Under the pieces are notes generated by a model. The model was not told where the DNA came from and made no database searches. It saw only the letters and a list, made by a program, of their open reading frames with translations. Below, one piece after another: positions 55,842 through 64,000 of a stretch of 64,000 nucleotides of DNA (position 1 is its first letter; each line of letters begins with the position of its first letter). The position numbers were made by a program, and so were the translations under genes. This stretch comes from Pantoea nemavictus (GTDB lineage Bacteria > Pseudomonadota > Gammaproteobacteria > Enterobacterales > Enterobacteriaceae), in NCBI RefSeq assembly GCF_037479095.1, contig NZ_JBBGZW010000001.1:4216001-4280000 (forward strand), written 5' to 3'.

Positions 55842-56321
55842 ATGAAAAAATTATTTGCACTGGTGATCGCCGCTGCTATGGGTATGTCTTCTGTTGCTTT
55901 CGCTGCTGAGACTACAGCTGCTCCTGCAACGCCAGCAACGCCAGCAACGACTGCTGCTCCAGCGAAACACAAAGCAGTACATCATAAGAAACCTGCTGCT
56001 CAGAAAGCGCAGGCTGCTAAGAAGCACAAGAAAGTAGAGAAGAAAGCGCCAGCTGCACAGAAAGCTCAGGCCGCTAAAAAGCATCACAAAAAAGCAACCA
56101 AACCAGCTGCACAGAAAGCCCAGGCTGCTAAAAAGCACCACAAAAAAGCAACCAAGCCAGCTGCGCAGAAAGCCCAGGCTGCTAAAAAGCATCACAAAGC
56201 AACCAAGCCAGCTGCACAGAAAGCGCAGGCTGCTAAAAAGCACCACAAAGTAACTAAGCCAGCTGCACAGAAAGCGCAGGCTGCTAAAAAGCATCACAAA
56301 GTGAAAAAAGCGGCTAAATAA
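55842..56321 (+). CDS. asr: Acid shock protein Asr
   Basis: Exported basic repeat protein, 159 residues, induced by acid in relatives. Signal peptide [20 protein letters not shown] ends near AFA/AET at residue 21. After an Ala/Thr/Pro-rich stretch there are six copies of a [11 protein letters not shown] unit with HHK-rich joints (51-159). The mature protein is extremely rich in Lys, Ala, Gln and His and probably disordered. It is longer than E. coli Asr (about 102 residues) because of the extra repeats. A GAGGATTTTGC precedes the ATG. An RstA box lies upstream; ydgU and ydgD follow, as in E. coli. Confidence 0.95.
   Translation: MKKLFALVIAAAMGMSSVAFAAETTAAPATPATPATTAAPAKHKAVHHKKPAAQKAQAAKKHKKVEKKAPAAQKAQAAKKHHKKATKPAAQKAQAAKKHHKKATKPAAQKAQAAKKHHKATKPAAQKAQAAKKHHKVTKPAAQKAQAAKKHHKVKKAAK
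55992..56296 (+). repeat. Tandem repeats within asr
   Basis: Six near-identical units of about 48-63 bases ([11 protein letters not shown] plus HHK-rich linker with ATK or VTK) follow each other. They make recombination-driven copy change likely, and produce a long spurious antisense frame. They are coding repeats, not CRISPR. Confidence 0.85.
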
Positions 56322-56358
56322 GGTTTACCTTTAGCGCCAACACCGCATTAATGATTGA

Positions 56359-56386
56359 AAACACCCGGTTAAGCCGGGTGTTTATT
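56359..56386 (+). terminator. Terminator of asr
   Basis: AACACCCGG-TTAAG-CCGGGTGTT followed by TATTTAC, 38 bases after the asr stop. Confidence 0.85.
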
Positions 56387-56403
56387 TACTGGAGTAGCGA
56401 AAA

Positions 56404-56484
56404 ATGGTGCGTCGCTATCGCTTCGAAATTATTCTGATTGTGATGATCCTCTGTGGCATAGTTGCAGCCAGCTTTTTTATCTAG
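56404..56484 (+). CDS. ydgU: YdgU-like membrane micropeptide
   Basis: 26-residue membrane peptide, MVRRYRFEIILIVMILCGIV followed by AASFFI, a basic start and one helix (about residues 8-26). It matches E. coli YdgU (MVGRYRFEFILIILIL start) and lies in the same place between asr and ydgD. ATG at 56404 has GGAG 9 bases upstream. Function unknown. Confidence 0.82.
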   Translation: MVRRYRFEIILIVMILCGIVAASFFI

Positions 56485-56600
56485 TCGTTGTAGCGTGCTG
56501 ATTACTCCAATATTTCTCCCTTTTTTACCGCTCACCGACTATAGTTATCGCTCAAGCGTGATGACAACAACTTCTACTTATTCTCGCCATTGAGAGAACT

Positions 56601-57407
56601 ATGCGCCTGGCTATCCTGTTACTTGTTGGTCTTTTCAGTTTTAACCTCGCAGCACATGCCGATGATGAAGATGGGCCTAGCCCGGAAGACATCAAAACCT
56701 TGTTCTTTGGCAAAGATCACCGCCAGGCGATTAGCGACGTGAGTGCTGCGCCCTGGGATGCCATCGGTCAGTTAGAGACCGAAAGCGGTAACCTCTGTAC
56801 TGCCACCCTGATTTCTGCCCACCTGGCGTTAACGGCCGGGCACTGTTTGCTGGCACCGCCGGGGAAGTTTGATAAGCCGGTAGCGCTGCGTTTTATGGCC
56901 AGCGCAAAAGGCTGGCGTTACGAGATTCATGATATTGATGCGCGCGTAGAGCCCTCTTTAGCGCGCAGATTGCAGGCTGACGGCGAAGGCTGGATCGTGC
57001 CGCCGGGTGCTGCACCTTACGATTACGGGCTGGTTATTTTGCATAACCCGCCGTCCGGCATTGTGCCGATTCCGCTGTTTGAAGGTTCCCGTGGCGATTT
57101 GACGGCTGCACTGAAAACCACCGAGCGCAAAGTGACGCAAGCGGGATATCCGGCCGATCATCTGGATACGCTCTATTCGCACAGTGATTGTTTAGTTACC
57201 GGCTGGGCACAGCGTGCGGTGTTATCGCACCAGTGCGATACCTTGCCAGGCGACAGCGGTTCGCCGCTGCTGTTGAAAAATGGCGATGAGTGGCAGTTAA
57301 TTGCGGTGCAGAGTTCGGCGCCCGCACCGGCAGATCGTTACCGCGCCGATAACCGCGCCATTGCGGTGCCGTCGTTTAAGGATAAGCTGGAAGAGTTGGC
57401 ACAGTAA
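56601..57407 (+). CDS. ydgD: YdgD, exported trypsin-like serine protease
   Basis: Predicted periplasmic S1-family protease, 268 residues. Signal peptide [20 protein letters not shown], then the catalytic triad: His in [11 protein letters not shown] (about 80), Asp in PYDYGLVIL (about 146), Ser in [14 protein letters not shown] (about 217). Two cysteine pairs ([24 protein letters not shown]...HQCDTL) fit disulfides. Substrate unknown. It follows asr-ydgU. Confidence 0.9.
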   Translation: MRLAILLLVGLFSFNLAAHADDEDGPSPEDIKTLFFGKDHRQAISDVSAAPWDAIGQLETESGNLCTATLISAHLALTAGHCLLAPPGKFDKPVALRFMASAKGWRYEIHDIDARVEPSLARRLQADGEGWIVPPGAAPYDYGLVILHNPPSGIVPIPLFEGSRGDLTAALKTTERKVTQAGYPADHLDTLYSHSDCLVTGWAQRAVLSHQCDTLPGDSGSPLLLKNGDEWQLIAVQSSAPAPADRYRADNRAIAVPSFKDKLEELAQ

Positions 57408-57429
57408 TGTGCGGTCTTTGTAACGTGCG

Positions 57430-57670
57430 TCTCAGTCGAAAAAGGCGGGCATTGCGTAAAGACGGCGTGAATACATCCCTGTAGCCTCGACCGCCGGTTA
57501 CTCGCCTCGTCCCTGAGGCTCGCCCACTTCGTGGGCCAACGCTATGCGTTGTTCAAAAACGCTACCGGCGTTTTTGTCCCTGCGGCGGACGCTCTAATCC
57601 ACTGCCCACCTTTCTCTCGTTAATGTGATATTGATGCCCGCTTTCGTAGGGTCGCCATTCATGGCGACCT
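57430..57670. repeat. Intergenic repeat-rich element between ydgD and hrpA
   Basis: The 280-bp gap holds several hairpins: GCCCAC/GTGGGC (57522-57536), AACGC/GCGTT, CAAAAACGC/GCGTTTTTG (57554-57576), and GGTCGCCAT/ATGGCGACC (57650-57669). It shares the 15-mer TCGTCCCTGAGGCTC (57507-57521) and a GTCGCCAT module with the element at 6.1 kb. There is no ORF of note. It may stop both convergent genes. I read it as a dispersed Erwiniaceae-type repeat, by composition only. Confidence 0.6.
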
Positions 57671-57687
57671 CCTAACATGCGAATCGC

Positions 57688-60600
57688 TTAACTCAGCTGC
57701 TCCATCGCTTGCAGAATGCGCTTATCCGAAATCGGATAAGGCGTACCCAATTGCTGCGCAAAATAGCTAATCCGTAGCTCCTCCAGCATCCAGCGAATCG
57801 CCAGCACTTCCGCATCATCCTGCCGCTGCGGTGGCAATTTATTACGCCATGTCTGCCATGCCTGCTCAACCGCCTGCACTTTCAGCATGCGCGCGCGGTC
57901 GCTGTGCGGATCCACCGGCAGTTTCTCCAGCCGGCGCTCAATACCCTGCAGATAACGTAGCGTATCGCCCAAATGCGACCAGCCGTTGCCGGTAACAAAC
58001 CCGCGATACACCAGGCCATTCATTTGCGCTTTAATATCGCCTAATGCCAGCGCCAGCGACATATCCACGCGTCCTTTCAAGAACTTGTTGATATTGAACA
58101 CGCACGTCAGGATCTGTTCGACCTGTTTGGCGATAGTGACAACGGTTTCATTCAAATCGGCACGCACTTTGTCGCGCAGCTGTTCGAAGTTCTCCTGCTG
58201 CCACGCCGGACCGCCCGCGTCTGCCATCAGCTTATCCACGCCGCAGGCGATGCAGTCATCGATCAGCTCCAGCACTTTGCCGTACGGATTGAAGTACAAC
58301 CCAAGCTTGGCTTTGTTTGGCAGCTTCTCGTGCAGATACTTGGTCGGCGACGGGATGTTCAGCAGCAGCAGACGACGCTGGCCGCGCCACATCATTTTCT
58401 GCTGCTCGGCTTCGCTATCAAACAGACGAATCGCCACGCTGTCTTTTTCATCGACCAGCGCAGGCCAGGCTTTAACCTGATAGCTGCCGCGTTTTTGCTC
58501 GTAGCTTTGTGGCAAGTCGCCAAAGCTCCAGATGTGCAACCCGCTCTGCTCCAGACCATCATCCGCCACTTTTGACAACGTTTCCTGCACCTTGCCCTTC
58601 AACAACAGCTTGAGCTGGTGCAGGTTTTTGCCTTCCTGCAGTTTACGATTGTGCTCATCGACTACGCGGAAAGTCATTTTCAGATGATCGGGCACCTGAT
58701 CCCACTGCCAGGCTTCCCGGTCAATGGTGACGCCGGTCATGCGGCGGAACTCACGCTCCAGTGCATCCAGCAGCGGTTGTTCCATGGCAGTGACGCGACC
58801 AAGAAACGCTTCGGCGTAATTAGGTGCAGGCACCAGATTACGGCGTACCGGCTTCGGCAGCGATTTGATCAGCGCGATAACCAGTTCGCGGCGCACGCCC
58901 GGAATCTGCCACTCAAAACCGGTTTCTTCAATTTGGTTGAGCAGCGGCAGCGGAATGTGCACCGTCACGCCATCGGCATCCGCGCCCGGTTCAAACTGAT
59001 AGCTCAGTTTGAGTTTCAGGTTGCCCTGATGCCAGAAGTTAGGGTAATCGAGCTGGCTGACTTTATCGGCGCCATCTTTGATCAGCATTTGCTTATTAAA
59101 GCTCAGCAGATCGGGATTCTCTTTGCTGGCCTGTTTCCACCAGCTATCGAAATGGCGCGCCGACACCACGTCGCTGCCAATGCGGCGATCGTAGAACGCG
59201 AATAGCGTTTCGTCATCGACCAGAATGTCGCGGCGGCGCGATTTGTGTTCCAGATCTTCGATTTCGCTGCGTAGCTTCAGGTTATTACGGAAAAACGCGT
59301 GACGCGTCTGCCAATCACCTTCCACCAGCGCATGACGAATAAACAGCTCACGGCTCAGCTGTGGGTCGATGCGGCTGTAGTTAACTTTACGCGCCTGCAC
59401 GATCGCCAGGCCGTAAAGCGTCACTTTTTCCGTCGCCATCACCGCGCCCTGCGCTTTTTCCCAGTGCGGTTCACTGTAGCTGCGCTTGATCAGATGCTGC
59501 GCCAGCGGCTCAATCCATTCCGGATCGATACGCGCGGCAACGCGGCCCCACAAGCGGCTGGTTTCGACCAGTTCGGCCACCATGGTCCACTTTGGCGGCT
59601 TCTTAAACAGGCCGGAACCGGGGAAGATCGAGAAGCGCGCGTTGCGAGCGCCGGTGAACTCCTGCTTCTCATTGTCCTTCTGCCCAATGTGTGACAGCAA
59701 GCCGGTAAGCAGCGCGCAGTGTACTTCGCGGTACGGCGCCGGTTCGCTATTGACCGGCATGCCTTGCTCTCGGACTACCTGGCGCAGTTGGGTATAGATA
59801 TCCTGCCATTCGCGCACACGCAAATAGTTGAGGAAGTCAGTTTTACACTGGCGGCGGAAGTGATTGCTGGAGAGCGCTTTTTGCTGATCCTGCAGATAAT
59901 TCCACAGGTTAACGAACGCAAGGAAATCGGACTCTTTATCGGCAAAGCGCCGATGTTTTTCATCAGAAGCCTGCTGTTTGTCCGACGGACGCTCGCGCGG
60001 ATCCTGAATCGACAGCGCGGCGGTGATGATCATCGCTTCCCGCACGCAGCCAAACTTTTGTGCTTCCAGCACCATACGCGCCATACGCGGATCGACCGGT
60101 AGCTGGGCCAGCTGGCGGCCTGAGGGTGTCAGCTTATAGGTTTCATCTTCACTCAGCGTAATGGCGCCCAGCTCTTCCAGCAGGCGCACGCCATCCTGAA
60201 TATTACGTTTATCGGGCGCTTCGACGAACGGGAAAGCGGCAATGTCACCCAGCCCCAGCGCCGTCATCTGTAAAATCACCGATGCGAGATTGGTACGCAG
60301 AATTTCCGGATCGGTAAATTCCGGGCGGCTAAGGAAATCGTCTTCTGAATAGAGACGAATACAGATCCCTTCGGAAACGCGGCCGCAGCGCCCTTTACGC
60401 TGATTAGCGGAGGCTTGAGATATCGGCTCAATCGGCAAGCGCTGCACTTTAGTGCGGAAGCTGTAACGGCTAATGCGCGCGGTGCCGGGATCGATAACGT
60501 ACTTGATGCCAGGCACCGTCAGCGAGGTTTCCGCGACGTTGGTGGCCAGCACGATGCGGCGTCCGCTGTGCGACTGGAATACGCGGTTTTGCTCGGCATT

Positions 60601-61584
60601 CGACAGGCGCGCATACAGCGGCAGAATCTCGGTGTGTGCAATATCACGCTTCATCAGCGCATCGGCGGTATCGCGAATTTCGCGTTCGCCGCTCATAAAG
60701 ATCAGAATATCGCCGCGGCTCTCCTGCCCAAGCTCATCCACCGCATCGAAAATCGCCTGTAGCTGATCGCGATCGGTATCGTCGGCGTCTTCCACCATCG
60801 GACGATAACGGACTTCCACCGGATAAGTCCGGCCAGAAACTTCAATCACCGGCGCATTATGGAAGTGACGCGAGAAACGCTGCGGATCGATGGTCGCCGA
60901 GGTGATGATCACCTTTAAATCGGGACGACGCGGCAGCAGTTCGCGCAGATAGCCGAGCAGGAAATCGATGTTCAGACTGCGTTCGTGCGCTTCATCGATA
61001 ATGATGGTGTCGTACTGCAATAGCAGGCGATCCTGCTGGATCTCAGCCAGCAAAATACCGTCAGTCATCAGCTTAACCTGAGTGGTTTCGCTGACCTGAT
61101 CGTTAAAGCGCACCTTGTAGCCGATGGTGCCACCGAGCGAGGTTTCCAGCTCATCGGCGATGCGGTTCGCTACGGTGCGCGCCGCCAGACGACGCGGCTG
61201 AGTGTGGCCAATCAGGCCTTTGACGCCGCGCCCCAGCGCCAGACAGATTTTTGGCAACTGGGTGGTTTTACCCGATCCGGTTTCACCCGCCACAATCACC
61301 ACCTGATGCTCACGGATGGCATCGGCAATGTCCTGCTGCTTCTGACTTACCGGCAGGCTTTCTGGGAAGGTAATGCGCGGAGTCGCCGCCTTACGCTGCG
61401 CAAGGCGCTGTTCGGCCGCGACAAATTCCGGTTCCAGTTCAGCCACAATCTCCTGCTGCTTAACCGGATTTTTCACCTTTGCCGCGCCCAGCAAACGTCG
61501 GCGCAGGCGTTGACCATCGCGCAGCGTCAGATTATCGAGCCGCGTCCAAAGGGAGGCTAAAGGGGAAGGTGCGGATGATGACAT
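57688..61584 (-). CDS. hrpA: ATP-dependent RNA helicase HrpA
   Basis: Cytoplasmic DEAH-box RNA helicase, 1298 residues, close to E. coli HrpA (1300). Motif I is GETGSGKTTQLPKI (about 95-108), II is IIIDEAHERSLN, III is IITSATIDPQRF, V is LATNVAETSLTVPGIKYVID, VI is QRKGRCGRVSEGICIRLYS. After the helicase core come HA2 and OB-fold domains, then a long HrpA-specific C-terminus (DUF3418, ending with QQLGTPYPISDKRILQAMEQ). It acts in mRNA processing and in rescue of stalled ribosomes in E. coli. It is divergent from azoR (gap 232 bases) as in E. coli. Confidence 0.96.
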   Translation of the reverse strand: MSSSAPSPLASLWTRLDNLTLRDGQRLRRRLLGAAKVKNPVKQQEIVAELEPEFVAAEQRLAQRKAATPRITFPESLPVSQKQQDIADAIREHQVVIVAGETGSGKTTQLPKICLALGRGVKGLIGHTQPRRLAARTVANRIADELETSLGGTIGYKVRFNDQVSETTQVKLMTDGILLAEIQQDRLLLQYDTIIIDEAHERSLNIDFLLGYLRELLPRRPDLKVIITSATIDPQRFSRHFHNAPVIEVSGRTYPVEVRYRPMVEDADDTDRDQLQAIFDAVDELGQESRGDILIFMSGEREIRDTADALMKRDIAHTEILPLYARLSNAEQNRVFQSHSGRRIVLATNVAETSLTVPGIKYVIDPGTARISRYSFRTKVQRLPIEPISQASANQRKGRCGRVSEGICIRLYSEDDFLSRPEFTDPEILRTNLASVILQMTALGLGDIAAFPFVEAPDKRNIQDGVRLLEELGAITLSEDETYKLTPSGRQLAQLPVDPRMARMVLEAQKFGCVREAMIITAALSIQDPRERPSDKQQASDEKHRRFADKESDFLAFVNLWNYLQDQQKALSSNHFRRQCKTDFLNYLRVREWQDIYTQLRQVVREQGMPVNSEPAPYREVHCALLTGLLSHIGQKDNEKQEFTGARNARFSIFPGSGLFKKPPKWTMVAELVETSRLWGRVAARIDPEWIEPLAQHLIKRSYSEPHWEKAQGAVMATEKVTLYGLAIVQARKVNYSRIDPQLSRELFIRHALVEGDWQTRHAFFRNNLKLRSEIEDLEHKSRRRDILVDDETLFAFYDRRIGSDVVSARHFDSWWKQASKENPDLLSFNKQMLIKDGADKVSQLDYPNFWHQGNLKLKLSYQFEPGADADGVTVHIPLPLLNQIEETGFEWQIPGVRRELVIALIKSLPKPVRRNLVPAPNYAEAFLGRVTAMEQPLLDALEREFRRMTGVTIDREAWQWDQVPDHLKMTFRVVDEHNRKLQEGKNLHQLKLLLKGKVQETLSKVADDGLEQSGLHIWSFGDLPQSYEQKRGSYQVKAWPALVDEKDSVAIRLFDSEAEQQKMMWRGQRRLLLLNIPSPTKYLHEKLPNKAKLGLYFNPYGKVLELIDDCIACGVDKLMADAGGPAWQQENFEQLRDKVRADLNETVVTIAKQVEQILTCVFNINKFLKGRVDMSLALALGDIKAQMNGLVYRGFVTGNGWSHLGDTLRYLQGIERRLEKLPVDPHSDRARMLKVQAVEQAWQTWRNKLPPQRQDDAEVLAIRWMLEELRISYFAQQLGTPYPISDKRILQAMEQLS

Positions 61585-61780
61585 AGCGATGCGTTACCTA
61601 TTGTTGCAGCAAACCGGAGACTTTCCCGGCGGATTCAAGCAATTAATGGTCGCCATCATAGCACAATTTGGAACGCCTGCCTGAGCGGGACGTGCGAGCT
61701 TGTTCAATAATTTCGAACATAGATCTCGAAATATTGCGCTTTTACCTCGCGGGCTAACTCCGTACAGTGTAAAGCATTGA

Positions 61781-62416
<636 letters not shown>

Positions 62417-62469
62417 TCATTTTTGAACGTGATGAATGCCCAGCCATAAAGGGTATGATGCCATCTCTT

Positions 62470-62495
62470 GCCGGGCCTGAGCGCCCGGCTTTTTT
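62470..62495 (+). terminator. Terminator of azoR
   Basis: GCCGGGC-CTGAGC-GCCCGGC followed by six T. It lies between the convergent azoR and ydbL. Confidence 0.9.
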
Positions 62496-62502
62496 ATGCG
62501 CG

Positions 62503-62823
62503 CTATTTACGCAGCCACTGCCCATTGATACCGCGCACATACTCGCCGCTGCCGGCGCGATTCACCAGTTTCTCACCGGCGATGCGCGCCACTTCGCTGG
62601 CGGTTAGATTATTTTGCTGCGCCACGCGCTGATACTGCTCCATTCGGCCGGCGTTAATACGCTTAACCAGTTCGATCGTTACGTCATCCTGCTGGCGCGC
62701 CGCGACATAGCCGCTCAGCGTTTCGCCTACGCGCCCCTGCTGACGCGCCTCATCGAGCGTCAACGCCCACGCTGATGGCACCAACAGCAGCGCTACAACG
62801 AGCGCGATTGCCTTGCGTTTCAT
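62503..62823 (-). CDS. ydbL: YdbL family periplasmic protein (DUF1318)
   Basis: Small exported protein, 106 residues, last of the ydbH-ynbE-ydbL operon. Signal peptide MKRKAIALVVALLLVPSAWA, then LTLDEARQQGRVGETLSGYV and the conserved end GEYVRGINGQWLRK, as E. coli YdbL. The second ATG (62823) has GAGGAG 7 bases before it; the ATG at 62826 is also possible. It acts with YdbH and YnbE in outer-membrane homeostasis in E. coli, where YdbL is proposed to modulate YdbH-YnbE pairing. Confidence 0.92.
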   Translation of the reverse strand: MKRKAIALVVALLLVPSAWALTLDEARQQGRVGETLSGYVAARQQDDVTIELVKRINAGRMEQYQRVAQQNNLTASEVARIAGEKLVNRAGSGEYVRGINGQWLRK

Positions 62824-62834
62824 CATGCATCTCC

Positions 62835-63023
62835 TCAAAACAGGCCGCTCTGGTTCTTCAGCAGCGCTTCCACATCTTTATCCACCTTGATGTGAATCTC
62901 ATGCTCAATTTTCACGTTCATATTGATGGTGATGGGCTCTTTCGGTGCCGCCACCTCAATACGCGGCACGCAGCCGCTCAATGGCAGCCAGGCTGCCAGC
63001 ACCAGTAATGCCCTGAGGCTCAT
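62835..63023 (-). CDS. ynbE: YnbE, outer-membrane lipoprotein
   Basis: 62-residue lipoprotein. The lipobox is LSGC (Cys 18) after a short signal peptide. The mature part VPRIEVAAPKEPITINMNV and KIEHEIHIKVDKDVE are nearly identical to E. coli YnbE. In E. coli it forms a beta-strand extension with YdbH to make a bridge for phospholipid transport between membranes. Start overlaps the ydbH stop by 4 bases (ATGA). Confidence 0.93.
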   Translation of the reverse strand: MSLRALLVLAAWLPLSGCVPRIEVAAPKEPITINMNVKIEHEIHIKVDKDVEALLKNQSGLF

Positions 63024-64000
63024 GGTTGGGGATCCTTTTTCGAGGGTAAGGTGGCATTTTGCTCCACCCAGGATTGCAAATTATCGCCAAAGCGCAGGCT
63101 GCGCCACAGCTGGAACAGATTCTCTTGATGTCGATAGTTCAGATTGACGGTTTGTCGACGGTTACTGAACTGGCTGACGCCTTTCACTTCCGATTGCATG
63201 ATCAAGTTGCCGAAGTTATCCAGATCAAGCGTGGCCCACGAACGCGAAATCTCCATATAGCGCAGCCAATCCATCGCCGCGCCGGCGGCAACATTGTTGC
63301 TGACAATGGCATCCGCCATATCTTTATCCAGGCGGAACGTCAGCGGCCCACTGTTAGCGACCCAACCCTTTTCAATCAACCATTGGGGATTATTCACCCA
63401 CAGCGGTAGCTCACCGTTAACTTTACCGGACATGGCAAACTGTTTGGGCTTAATCGCGGTGACCAGCTTGCTGAGGTTGATCTCTTTCAGCGAGACGCGC
63501 GCGGCCTGATGCTGCGGCATACGCAGCTCGGGCATGCTGACGTGTCCGCCCAGCAAATCGAGATTGACATTACTTAGGGTTAACGGCTGGCGCTCCTGCC
63601 ACGGATAGTGGCCTTGCAAATCAGCGGTGATATTTTGCAGCGAGAACTGGTTTTTCACTTCAGCGATGCGCAGTGATACTGGGCCGCGACGTCCAAGTTG
63701 CCATTGATGGTCTTTCAGGCGAAACGGCAGCGAGAAATCGATACCGTTGATTTCACTGTCCGGCATCCACAGGCTGCCGTTTTTCACCGTCCAGTGACCA
63801 CCGGCCTCAAAACCCTGAACGCTGGCGGCCGAGAACGCCACCTGCGCGCGTAATTCACCCGACTGAATGCGCATTTTCAGATCGCTACTGAGCAGCGGCT
63901 GGAACACCGTCAGCGACTGCGCCGGCCACCAGGCTTCGCCGCGCAATCGTTCGCCATCCCAGCGGCCATGCACGCGCACCGGTCCGATATCTTCCGCCGT
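63020..64000 (-). CDS. ydbH: YdbH, AsmA-like inter-membrane bridge protein (C-terminal part)
   Basis: C-terminal ~327 codons of YdbH (about 880 residues in E. coli); the frame stays open to the window end at 64000, so the start lies outside. The segment is beta-rich with repeated motifs such as LTLSNVNLDLLGGHVSMPEL and LDLDNFGNLIMQSEVKGVSQ, typical of AsmA-like proteins. It ends FGDNLQSWVEQNATLPSKKD. With TamB and YhdP it takes part in lipid transport to the outer membrane in E. coli. ynbE and ydbL follow in the same operon. Confidence 0.9.
   Translation of the reverse strand, partial: TAEDIGPVRVHGRWDGERLRGEAWWPAQSLTVFQPLLSSDLKMRIQSGELRAQVAFSAASVQGFEAGGHWTVKNGSLWMPDSEINGIDFSLPFRLKDHQWQLGRRGPVSLRIAEVKNQFSLQNITADLQGHYPWQERQPLTLSNVNLDLLGGHVSMPELRMPQHQAARVSLKEINLSKLVTAIKPKQFAMSGKVNGELPLWVNNPQWLIEKGWVANSGPLTFRLDKDMADAIVSNNVAAGAAMDWLRYMEISRSWATLDLDNFGNLIMQSEVKGVSQFSNRRQTVNLNYRHQENLFQLWRSLRFGDNLQSWVEQNATLPSKKDPQP

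Noticed and set aside
55992..56296. Regular repeats that could suggest a CRISPR array
   Set aside because: The units are in-frame protein repeats without unique spacers, and no cas genes are near.
55851..56297. 148-codon frame antisense to asr, rich in Leu, Phe and Ser
   Set aside because: It is a product of the repeated asr codons; the plus strand encodes the recognised Asr protein with signal peptide.
58618..59694. Several frames of 130-195 codons antisense to hrpA
   Set aside because: hrpA is continuous and fully conserved on the other strand; these are shadows of a high-GC third-position gene.

Overview
The window reads as a chromosomal segment of an enterobacterium of the Erwiniaceae, most like Pantoea or Erwinia. 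Nearly every gene has a clear enterobacterial counterpart (fnr, uspE, pntAB, ydgH, rstAB, asr, hrpA, azoR, mlc, rhaBAD). Gene order matches Escherichia coli only in blocks (ynfB-ynfD, ynfK-mlc-ynfL-ynfM, pntB-pntA-ydgH-ydgI, rstA-rstB, asr-ydgU-ydgD, hrpA-azoR-ydbL-ynbE-ydbH), joined by accessory metabolic and transport genes. I saw no phage, insertion sequence, tRNA, rRNA or CRISPR array. The genus is an inference.

Layout. 0-6.2 kb: small exported proteins YnfB and YnfD, a DHA2-type efflux pump, and a four-gene OsmU-type compatible-solute ABC importer. 6.2-15.5 kb: an NCS2 purine permease, the ynfK-mlc-ynfL-ynfM block, a small Cys/His protein, the sugar exporter sotB, and a bhsA/comR-like divergent pair. 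15.5-24.9 kb: an L-rhamnose regulon (rhaM-rhaD-rhaA-rhaB, rhaS-rhaR, rhaT), then an unknown gene, a yoaK-like micropeptide and aldA. 24.9-34.7 kb: peptide and amino-acid use (MHS transporter with M20 peptidase, LysR regulator, DppA-like binding protein, pepT, an aminotransferase with a polar amino-acid binding protein, second LysR). 34.7-42.8 kb: a chemoreceptor with a flagellar-type promoter, a type-B carboxylesterase, a DoxX protein, YdcJ/HglS, an aromatic-acid transporter and PcaQ. 42.8-55.7 kb: smrA, fnr, uspE, pntAB, ydgH, ydgI, an unknown small gene, rstAB and an M32 carboxypeptidase. 55.7-64 kb: asr, ydgU, ydgD, hrpA, azoR and ydbL-ynbE-ydbH, the last cut by the window end.

How genes work together. 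RhaT imports L-rhamnose; RhaM and RhaA isomerise it; RhaB phosphorylates it; RhaD splits it to dihydroxyacetone phosphate and L-lactaldehyde, which AldA oxidises to L-lactate. The same spaced motif (TGCCR, 15 bases, TGGCA) lies before rhaB, rhaT and aldA, which suggests that RhaS controls all three. RstA/RstB lie one gene from asr, and a near-consensus RstA box lies before asr. fnr has its own FNR-type box. The chemoreceptor has a close match to a sigma-28 promoter.

I did not find a clearly new multi-gene system. The least explained items are the 107-residue gene between rhaT and aldA, the Cys/His protein at 12.4 kb, the 137-residue gene beside rstA, the aminotransferase/binding-protein pair, and two related inverted-repeat intergenic elements at 6.1 and 57.5 kb.
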